Assembly (NCBI GenBank): GCA_903813345.2
Contig: CAIIXF020000011.1
Coordinates: forward strand, 11,628,842-11,692,841
DNA from: Owenia fusiformis
Taxonomy: Eukaryota > Annelida > Polychaeta > Sabellida > Oweniidae
Reading direction: 5' to 3'
DNA: 64,000 bases
The notes beneath the pieces are model-generated. The model was given only the letters and a program-made list of their open reading frames with translations. It searched no databases and was not told the origin of the DNA. Both the position numbers and the translations under genes were made by a program. Below, in pieces: positions 48,564-60,000 of the stretch. Within the stretch, counting starts at the first letter, position 1. Each line of letters starts with the position of its first letter.

Positions 48564-49065
48564 GTAAGACAAAATGAATCAGATTCAAGATATCCATCGT
48601 GTCCCATATTCTCTTGATCACACTCCTGCTTCACTGGAAATATGGTTTGATAATGACACATCGATCTTCTTCTTTTATTTCATATTTTTTTTGAGATCTC
48701 ATTTTTGCACTAAGATTTATTTGTTCAATAAAAGTTATATGATATATTATGATTGCCATCAGAGATATACACAGGCCAAGGTGATCAATCCTCACACATT
48801 TTACGACCCTTATTCAGGTAAACAAGAGCTGAAAACGAGATGTCATGTCGATGAATTTTCCTTAATAAAACACCTACCTGAGACAAAATTCTGGGGAGAT
48901 CAATCCCAGAATAAAACTCAATGGTACAGAGGTTAAGGCCAATGATTGGCTTTTACCTGTGTACCCTTGAGTGTTACTCCGGAATAGCACCTTAATACTT
49001 ATCAGTGAGCAACATCCAAAAACGAGCGTTCGATTTGCTAATTGATATGCATTAACCTGCTTCCT

Positions 49066-49318
49066 GGTCAACTCAACCCCAAGTCAGCTCAACCCAAGTC
49101 AACTCAACCCTTAGTTAAATCGACCCCACGTCATCTCAACCCTTAGTCAACTTGACCCCAAGTCATCTCAACCCTTGATCAACTCAACCATTAGTCAACT
49201 CGAGTTGAGTTGAGTTGACCAAGGGTTGTGATGACTTGGGGTCTAGTTGACTAAGGGTTGAGCTGCCTTGGGGTCGACTTGACTAAGGGTTGAGTTGACT
49301 TGGGGTTGAGTTGATCAG
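49066..49318. repeat. Minisatellite that is itself a 250-bp palindrome
   Basis: The left half repeats CAACTCAACCC(C/T)AAGTC- or TTAGTCAACT-type words; the right half repeats their reverse complement (GACTAAGGGTTGAGTTGACT). The turn lies near 49200 at AACTCGAGTTGAGTT. Confidence 0.85.
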
Positions 49319-49446
49319 TTACCGATTTATCAATGCCTCAACTAGGCTGGAATATGGGAGCTTTTCTCATTCGCAAATTGCTTTAATTTATTGATGATTT
49401 ACAAAAGCCAGTGGATCTTGGAATAATTAGTTCTCTGACCCTACTA

Positions 49447-50010
49447 TCACACCAAACTAGTTCTCACTACGTTCTCGAAAACGGGCTTAAACTGTGCACG
49501 AACGGATTTGACGTACTAAGAACCCACTAAGAACCGTTTGGGATCTGATTACAAACTTCATGAAACTACTAGAACGAGTAGGTCCTCCAGCACTTAGAGC
49601 ATGCTCAACATTTTCTGGTGATCATCAAAACGTTGCCGAATCGGTTTTAAACTGTGTGCGAACTGAATGAACGTAGCTACAACGTTCTACGGTCTGTTTA
49701 CGAACTTCATGGACTTTCCCGGACGGGGTATGTGATTTAGAATTTTGAATCGATTCAAAATTCGATGGCGACCATACCGTTCTGTAATCAGGTCATGATG
49801 ACCTTCTAGACTAAGGGACGGTTTATACTACGTTGCACACCGACGTGGTGCGACCTGAACGAACTTCGAACGTGATGGACGTATTGAAGACTGTTTATGA
49901 ACGAAGTAGCTAATTATTTTAGACATATATCCCGACCGCAGCCAGATCGAGCCCGTTTTACGACATTTTCGTAGGACTGGCAAGAACGGGTAAGAACTAG
50001 TTTGGTGTGA
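49447..50010. mobile_element. MITE with TCACACCAAACTAGTTCT ends
   Basis: The left end TCACACCAAACTAGTTCT faces AGAACTAGTTTGGTGTGA at 49993-50010. The interior carries ACTAGAACG/CGTTCT and GAACTTC words in both orientations. No coding capacity. Confidence 0.7.
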
Positions 50011-50610
50011 ATGGGGGGGGGGTGACATTTCTAAGATTTACATCTTCATTATGATTTCTATGTTGGTCAAAAGTTCTTTGGAGATAAGAAGGGATTATTT
50101 TATTTCTCACTTTATACATGATATTTAGTGTTTTTCATTTCTCCTAGTCAAATGATCATTCCAGTTCAGAGATTTAAATAATTTGATTTTTGAAGTTCCT
50201 TGAATACACCCATTTACTAGTAGGGTATGCAGCTCTAGTGGCTTTGTTCAAGTTTTGTTAGATCATATTTAGTTGCTTTTTCGAGTAAAATACTTCCACA
50301 TTCAAGTTCAGGAAGTACAAAGTAGGAGTACATTTCTTCAAGATGTTTGGATCCAACGTTGTTTTTAAAGTTTTAAAAGAATTCGACATTGTATTACATT
50401 TGTCAATAGTTCCGTGTTTATGTGAGCTTAAAGTGTTCATCTATATATGGTCGTGAATCATGATATAGTTTATCACGTTCTTAGCTTTTTCAATGTATTT
50501 AATACCGAGTGAGTATTTTAAGCATAACACCTAGATATTTATATTCATTGTTTCCCATAAGATTGGAAAGGTAAATAACATTTAAATCAACTTGATATTT
50601 GATAAACTTA

Positions 50611-50756
50611 GTATATATTGTATGGATTGATTAGGAGACACGCAGCAACTAGACTTCTCTTTTGGAATCATCCTACTCTATTAGCAAGCAATAACTATCC
50701 AAGTTTAAGAAGGAATCGACGCATTTTTCTCAAATTGATTAGATATATAGGAAAAC
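50611..50756 (+). promoter_or_regulatory. Putative promoter and 5' leader of SLC5 first exon, copy 3
   Basis: TATATAT at 50612-50618, then the shared block TTAGCAAGCAATAACTATCC and AAGTTTAAGAAGGAATCGAC, then the ATG in the context GAAAACATGA. Confidence 0.5.
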
Positions 50757-51098
50757 ATGACTGACATGGTAACATTCCACTGGGCTGACTATTTAGTCTT
50801 CGCCTTGGTTCTACTAGCATCTGCCCTCATTGGGTTATACTACGGATGTACGGGCAAGAAACAATCCACAAGCGATGAATTTCTACTTGGAGACAGAAAG
50901 ATGCCTTTGTTTCCCGTCAGTATGTCGATGGTTGCGACTTTCTTCTCGGCCGTTTCTGTTCTTGGCGCACCATCCGAGATATACAACTATGGGACTCTCT
51001 ACTGGTTGTGGGCCATATCTTTTTGGATTGCACTCCCCATAACTGCGCATGTGTATCTACCAATATTATATGACCTAAAATTGACAAGCGCATTTGAG
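50757..51098 (+). CDS. SLC5 exon 1 (copy 3)
   Basis: Residues 1-114; the first membrane helices and the GDRKMPLFPVS loop. Donor GAG|GTAAGAC, phase 0. The nearest intact first exon to exon 2. Confidence 0.88.
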
Positions 51099-54000
51099 GT
51101 AAGACATGATGAATCCGATTAAAGACATTCATTGTGTCCCATGTTTTCTTGCTCCCACTCCTGTTTCACTGGAAACATCTGATATGAAGAGTTGAAACTG
51201 TCATTAAGAGCGATGGTCATCATCTTTTTTAACTAAAGTCTCTTTCTTCAATCATTTTCTTTTAATTGAATAAAACATGAAATAATAGATTTTACAAGGC
51301 AAAGATAAAATATTAAACCACGTTCACACCACCTCCATCCATTCGAACATTCCCAACAATCATACCCAACAGTTCTGGTATATACATAAAAACATAGTAT
51401 TTTCGAATTGAGTCTCGTCCAAGTTGGGGTGTACCTCATTACATTGTTTTGCACATATACAATATTTGATTGTTAGTGAAAGCCTATTTAGCAAAATGTT
51501 TTCATTATTTACAGATCTTCCGAACACAATATCATGGACATTAAAATCAAAATTTAAATTAAATCGTTTCTTTAAATTAGCTTTCAAGAAAATCTGAACC
51601 CGCCTACACTCCCAAAACATGTGCTTTAAAGTGTCTCTTAGTGGACAGTAACTACATTTAGCATCCTGTTCAATTCCTATCTGCGTTAAGCATTTACGAA
51701 GCTGTAGTGTTCTGGGAACATGCGCTCTTTGATAGGCAAAATAAGAGTAAAACAACTAAGTAGGTTAGTTGTTGGCATGATGACTTAATTTCATTATAAA
51801 TCACATAATGTTGTGTAACAATACTTTTTGCCGATAGGGCTAACAACCAAGGGTGGTGGTTTTTGTGGTACATATACCATGAAAAATCGTAAATTGGAGT
51901 TGTCGAATTTTATTTTGTTTCGTGCAACTATAAGTCATTCTATATAAAGTAGTCTGTTCTTTTTAACTCACAATCATGTTTATCTTTATACAGTGCTTCC
52001 AAATATTTGTTTCTATTTATTATTTTTTGAATTGACTTTACTGTTAAACCATTCAATGACACTGGTTTTTCGCCAAGTGCTAAATGCACAAGATCCATCT
52101 GTAGGCTTGGTTCAAAGACAGAAGTTAAGTCTCGCTTCAATAAGTGTTTCCACTCATTTGGCGCAGCTGATATTATAGCATACTCATCAATAAAATTGAT
52201 TTGTACGTTGTATTTTGCCTTAAAATCAAAATACATGTACTGTAAAAAGTTTCCCTGGTCGTTTCTAAGGAGGTCATTTACGTAAATGACCATAAGATGT
52301 TTACTTATTACCTCTTTGTTATTAATTAGGACCAATCTATTATTCCAGAGTAGTTCACTTTTAACTTCGTCAGAACTAGTTTTTGGAGCTAGTATATTCC
52401 TTATATCAGAGTAAAGGAGGAGGGAAATTAGCGCAACAGATTTTGTACAGTCATATGTTGGATTTTGGCCATTTTCTGAGGATTTAAACAATTTCATATG
52501 TTAGGCCAATGCATTACCTCCAGGAAAATCACTTCTAGAGATGATAAAATAATCTCGACTTTGAGACAGGTTAGATGCAAACAACCCACCCACATGATTT
52601 TTCTGAAATGTTTTCCTATTTTTCGACCCCTTCCATCCCTGCTTTTTTAATTTTTCGTGCATCAATATGTTGCATTTTGACACATAGTTAATCACTTTAA
52701 AGGAATAAGTGATTCCTTCAGGGGTTTTAAAGATACCCATTATGGGTGACCAAACTTAGCTGAAAGCAATGATTTTTCCTATGGGAAAATAACATGGGAA
52801 ATATTGTTTTCCACTTTATCTAAATGGAATCATTTATTCCTTTTAAGGGATCAACTGTGTGTCAAAACGCAACATATTGATGCAAGAAAAATTAAAAAAG
52901 CAGGGATGGAAGGGGTTGAAAATCAGGAAAACATTTCAGAAAAAACATGTGGGTGGGTTGTTTGCATCTACCCTGTCTCAAAGTCAAAATTATTTTATCA
53001 TCTCTAGAAGTGATTTTCCTGGAGGTAAAACATTCGCCTAACATATGCACCTGTTTAAATCCCCAGGAAATGGCCGAAATCAAACATATGACTGTCCAAA
53101 ATCTGTTGCGCTAACTTCCCTCCTCCTTTGTAAAATAGTTGAGTAAAATTCTGTCACGTCGTGAGCTATTGTTTTAATATCCAAATTACATTGTACCAGG
53201 TATAAAGAACTTAATTCCCCCAAGTGGTTTAAAGTACAATTTTGGAATATGTTTCCAATGTCACGGTTCAGTTTATAGCCACATCAGTTAAAGTGCTTTT
53301 ATCATAAATAAAAGTTACAAGATATATTATCATCGTCATGAGATATTATATACGTACACAGGCCAAGGTGACACAAGCCTCACAAATATTACGACCCTGG
53401 ACGACAAGAGCTGAAAGCGAGATGTCATGTTATTTCGATGAGTTAAATACATCATCGTTTATCAAAGTTTGATCTCATCAGTTGAAATTCTTTTCATGTA
53501 TTCAATCAAATTCCTGATTTTTATGACCACTGAAAAACACAGAATCCTGTGGACCAGTATGCCATTACAATGAAATTATGACTGCATTAATAAGATGGAG
53601 TTTGAGTATTTTTGAGCCTTCTCTAGGCCATCATTCTAGCAATTTGTCAGTATAGCTACCACGAGCCAACACTGCGAATGGCTTACAATTTAATGCTGCT
53701 TTCAGGAAAATCTAAACACAAAACACAAAATGATTAAGCGGTTTGAATTTGAATTCAATAATTGTTTTGATCATTGCATTGGAATCAGACTATTGATATT
53801 AAGAAGCATTTTCATTTAGGTAAATATTCGGGCTTCTATGCAGTGTATATTAAAGTGTCTAGAAAAGGGGTTGTTTATTTGATCTCTAGTATTCTACACG
53901 GTAACCTTTTTGTATGTACGTCATGGCAGGCATTCTAATGGCACGACAACCATAACTTACTACATTCATCATAATATTTATCTGAGCATTTCATTCAAAT

Positions 54001-57000
54001 TTATGACTATTCAGAGAGTTGAATAGACGTAATCCTGTTTTTGCAAATGTGATCAAAATCAAAAAGGCCAAAACTAGTCATAAAGCTGGTGTGATGATTT
54101 GGAAATTAAAAAACATTATATTATGCCATACAGTGTCGCGAAACTGACGGACAATTGACCGAGAGAAAATCTTGATAGCTAACCCGAAACAATTTAATAT
54201 ATAGGCAATCCCGATTAAGTACCTGAAACGCTGCTGTCTCATTATTTAGCTTTTGAGATTAAGCATATTTTATAAAATTTCATAAAATTCGTGCAAATTA
54301 ACTCTAATATTGTTTTTTGTTTCTGAGTCAATCTGGCTGAAATTTTAACTCAGTATCTCTACAGTATTCATAATAAAAAGGTCCTTGAGGAAAAAACTTA
54401 GTAACAAATTAGATATACGAGAATAAGAGTTAATATAATAACCATTGAAAAACTACATTTTATTTTTTTCATTTCTCAAAATAATAATTCGAAATCAGAT
54501 ATGTGCATGGCAAAAATCAAATGATATATCAAAAATATTAATTATAACCAATGTGTTGAAAGACACAAATATTAGACAAATTGTACATGCATAGTAAAAT
54601 TATTTCATTTTATCATTTTATGGGTAACACATAATTACCATCCTTTTGGGATTTGGACCCAAACATATTTTTCATATAGGTTGGTAAATATCAATGTGCT
54701 GCAATCCGGGGCCATATCTTAACCGCAAACAAAACTTTGAACGAAAATAAATATAAATTTTCTTTCTCCTTTTCCCAACAAGATCAGATTTTAAAATAGT
54801 TTTTAACTAAGAAAGTCTGGAATCTGGTGTCCTGAATTTCACCCATCTATCTATGTGTTCTTCATTTTCAGTATCTTGATAGACGTTTCAATAAGGTTAT
54901 ACGCATCATGGGAATCATTACATACACGTTCCACATTGTAAGTATTCGATGGATAATGTAATGAGTTCACTAATTCTAGTCAAAACACCGGCTAGCTTCT
55001 CCAAATGCTGGTTTCGCATTATTACATTAATTCAAAAGAGGAATTATGAATTCACATGTTGTTCATGTTACTCGTACATATTTTTGAAGTTAATGATTTA
55101 AATATTCAATATTCATGTAAGTGTGTGGAGAGACATCATTATATTTTACCTGAGAGGCAAAAAGTGTCAAGAGTCGAGACCCTATCCTCCTCTTCGAGGA
55201 AAATAATATTGATTTTTGGACTCTCAATTGTTAGAGCTACAGTACTAAATACGTATTGATTTGTTTACTTTCAGCTCATATATATGTCAGTTATATTATA
55301 TGGCCCATCTGTAGCATTTGAGTTAGGTAGGTATTCACTTTGATGTTCTTTATGCTTTCAAATTTCCTTATTGCAGAAGAACCAATCACGATATCTGTAA
55401 ACTAGATTTCCTTATTTCATTTACTAAGAAATTGATTGGACTGCAATGCATTTGTTGTCGTAAATAGACGACATGCTCGTGCATCATGCGAATCCTACCA
55501 CATATTTCATGTTTTGATTGAGAAGGTGTGCAGTTTGTAAATAAATAATTTTCTTTATTTTCAGTAAGCAAGTTGCCATACTGGGCAACCGTCCTTCTCG
55601 GGGGATTTGTATGTCTCTTCTACACGTCATTCGTAAGTTGATGTATAGAGTGCCTTGTCCAAATATTTTAACAAATATATGATCATGCTTATCATCACGG
55701 ATCAAAGTATAGCATTAAAACCAGTGGCATGGTTTGTAGAATGTTTTATTTAAAATTGCCTCTTATAGCCTCTCAGAAATCAGAATACCACAACGTAATG
55801 TCATCTTAATTTACAAGGTGTCAGTTGTTCCTATCTCAACGTACTTAAACATGCAACTCCAAATTGTCGTCTTCAGGGAGGAATGAAGGCAGTGCTGTGG
55901 GCTGATACACTGCAAGTGGCAGTCATTCTAATAGGTATCCTGGCACTTATTATACAAGGATGCATCAACCTGGGTGGAGTAGGAGAAGCTTTCAGAATCG
56001 CTAATGAAAATAGAAGAATCGAATTCTTCAAGTAAGTATTTTGATTTACTAATGGTGGGAGAACGATTCGTACACATACTAGGTATATACCCTGACATAA
56101 ATCTATGTCGACCAACAGCTATGGAGTTGTTTACAATAGTGATACGGTACGATAATAATATTCTTAGTGTTTTTGGCAATAAAGAATAGTCCGTGAAATA
56201 TTGTGTTTTAGTTGGAATCCAGACCCTACGGAGCGCCATACAACATTGACTGTAATTATAGGAGGAACGTTTACAGTGTTAGTAATATATGCAGGAAATC
56301 AACAAATGATACAGAGATATCTTACGGTGGATACAAAACGAAGGGCGCAGATGTAAGTAGATCAAAAAACTAGTTAACACAAGGGATTCATGCAGGTTTT
56401 GAACCCAGGAGCCTCAAAGATCGAGTTATACAGGGTAATACAAAATGCCACCACTTATTTTGGAATAACGTTCTCAATATTGAAGGAATCTTTGATTTGA
56501 TTTTTTGTGCATATAGAGTGTTTTATAGAAGAAAGATTGGTAGGCTTGCATTGCATCAACATCTTGGAAATTATGAGATATCTAACTTTCCGCGGAGGCG
56601 TGCTCTGACAAAAAATCATTCAAAAATGTAAATTGGAAAATCTGTCTTTTTAAAATTTACCAAGTACGCGAGTCAGTTCATCAAAATTGACAAAATTATT
56701 TAAGAAAAATGTTTAGATGTGACATACGTATTAATGATAATGTATGTAAAAGCAATCCAGAAATGACTCAAATAATGGCTAAGACACACATGCCAATTTT
56801 AGAAAATTGTGTTTTTGAACTTTTTTGACAATTTCATCGAGAGCATCTCTGGACGGAAAACTTGATATACATGTAGCTACGTCTCAAAGTTGTTGATGGC
56901 ACATAAGTAAAACAAACAAGCATTCATCCATTACACTCTTATACATGTAAAAGATCACGAAGATTCTGTCGTTATTGAGAAATATATTCCAAAATTAGTG

Positions 57001-60000
57001 AGTGGCATTTTTTGTGTCACTCTGTATTAACAATTTGTCGAGTAAATAGACTGTTTAAAGTTATTATTTCACGTCTGAAAGAATGATGTGTACATTATTT
57101 TATTTTGGATGGTTTCATATTTTTCTATAATCTTACAAAATCTCACTGATGCTTTATTTACTGTATTGTATACACATGACACATTATGCATGACTTGAAC
57201 CAATAAATAGTCAATGGTTACCAAAAGTTAATCATTATTAACACTGTTTTGTTACGACAATTAAATATGCAAGCATTTACTTAATTTGTTTAACAACAGT
57301 TAAACATGTATTTTCAGAGCGGTTTATGCTAATATGCCACTTACCTTTATTGCACAGTCGCTTTTCTGTCTAACAGGGGTCGTATTATTTGCTGCGTACG
57401 CAACTTGTGATCCTTTAACACAAGAGCAAATCAAGAACCGTGACCAGGTAAGAAATGGACCAAATAGATTACAGTCATTACAAGTAATTTAACTCCAGTT
57501 ATGTGAAATACTTTGCCATTTATAGTTTTTTATAGAAGAAAAGAGTTAACATGATTATGTGAGAAAGTGATTTGCTGAGTTTGTTATTTCAGATGGTTAC
57601 ATATATGGTCATGGACATTCTTGGTCACCTCAAGGGCATGGGGGGACTGTTCATGGCCTCTGTATTTGCGGCTGCAATGAGGTATAAATCTAAAATTATA
57701 ATCTATTGTCTTAACTATAGCCTAAGCTATATAAGGGTACCTAAGCTATATACCCCACAACCATCTAAGCCATAGATATACGTTATATAGAGCCAAGTAC
57801 ACTAAAATATACCATAAACATTAAGTGTTGGCCTATAACCTGAGCTATAGCCTCCGTACTACATCCTACAACCCAAAATAACAGCCTACATGTATAACAT
57901 ATTTAAAATATAGTTTTCTCAGACCCCTCAATATCATTCCAATAGAATGACAGAGCGAATTTCTTGCTATTTTAAGATTTCATCATTCTTGGATCCACAG
58001 ACTTTACTATTCCTTGGAATGGTCAGAAGCTTTAAACAAAAGAGGGACTCTGAAAATCAGAATGAGATCCCATAGTTATCAACATGTTTGAATATCTCTT
58101 TCTTTTAGACCAATTGCTCTTAGGTTAGCCATTTTTCAAATAAATGCCAACATTATTACAGTACGATGTCCTCTGGCCAAAATGCCCTAGCAGCGGTGTA
58201 TCTGGAAGATGTAGCAAAACCAATCTACGAATCAGTCCACAAAAGACCCATGCCAGCAAAGTTTGCAGTGGGATTGTCAAAGGCATTTGGTACGTTCATC
58301 ACAACAACTACTAATGTATGCACAATATTGACTGTTTGCTTGGTTAATTTTTGATTCTTAATTTATAAATTCTTATGTTAATTATATTTCCAAAACAAAT
58401 TCGTTTTACAGGTAAGCTAAACAAGAGTACATGAAAATGAATTCCAGGATACCAAAATCTTTAATGTCTTTTATTCAGGATCAAAGTATTGATCTTAACT
58501 GTACTCTGTCTTGCTCCTCAAGTTGTGCTTTTCAGTTGCAAATCATTGTTATTGATATAGAGGAAAGACTGTCTTTAATAGTGAACACCTCTCCCTAGTT
58601 AACACTCCTCCGCATATACTCTTTACTGTATGAAATTTCGCTCTCTGTAGTGAACAATTGCAACTACTAACAATGAACGTTTATCTGGGCGAAAAAAAGT
58701 TCAATATACATTGGTTTTACTGTATTGTTCTTTTAGTGGATGTCAGTCCGTTCTATACAATTCAAAGTTTGTAGTTGTTTCAGTTTTTCTATTCATTCAG
58801 CTGTGTTCTTTGGAATTGCTACAATGGCTTTGGCGTTTGTAATCGACCAACTGGGAGGTGAGATATTGACACTGGCATTGAAGATCTTTGGCATCATTGG
58901 CGGACCTCTACTTGGTCTATTCACCCTTGGGATCCTTTTTCCATGTGCAAATGCATGGGTAAGTACTCCTTAAGTAAGGCTAGCTGTCAGCTACTAACAC
59001 GTAATACCTAGTCTGTCATACATGCACTTCTCATTAGTACACCAGAACGGGGCCTTATTCCATTACTCGTGACTGTTTTATTATATTTAAGCATATGAAA
59101 ATGGCTACAGTTTATTACACCAAATAATGTTTAAATTAGATCCAAACCCCAGTCTAGAATATAAAATTCTATAAAATAGTGTTCTCAAAACATCAGGTTC
59201 TATGTGTTGATAATTATAACAAGTGCTCCAGATGTTTCCAAATTCTGCCCATAGGGAGCAGGTGCTGGTCTTATTGCAAGTCTTGCGATTGAATTTTGGA
59301 TTAACCTCGGATTCATTCTGAATGGGTTAACAACTCCAACGTTACCAACTCGTACGGATGGATGTCCTAATGCCACATTTACCTCAAATGCAACATTTAC
59401 AACAATGGTTTCAACAACAACAACAATGGTGTATGAAACGACACAAGCAGTCGAACCTACTGAAGAGTTAGTATTTGCTTCTCATATAATTCACAGAGCT
59501 TATATTATTTCTTCATTATAGTACATCAAAAATGTACAAACAAAATAAGAAATAACTGTAGTTTTTGAGAGTTTGAAGAACCTGAATGACAGTAAAGACA
59601 AAAGCATGTTAGTTAGTATAACTGTATAACTGTATTCTAAATCAATGAAACACATAAACTAAATAACTGAATAATATATTTTAACAGGCCTGCTATATTC
59701 TACATGTATAAGATCTCATATATGTGGTTCACTGTTATTGCCCTTCTGGTTACCTTTATTGTTGGACTTCCTGTCAGCTGGATAGCTGCAAAGATAACAG
59801 GTAATTAGATTGCACCTAAAATTGTTATAGCTGGAATTAAAGATAACAGGTAAAAACAGGACGAAAAGGTGCCTCGTTTTAGATATCCGTAAAAATCTAC
59901 CAGAGTTTGTCTCAATAGTGTACTTATGATATTACACTTATGGAACTTTATGTTTTGTAAGAATTTGTTCAAGACTTCTGGGGAAACCCTCGTATATTTT

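Noticed and set aside
52501-53083. Several 60-80 codon frames
   Set aside because: By-products of the long inverted arms of the 52414-53129 element.
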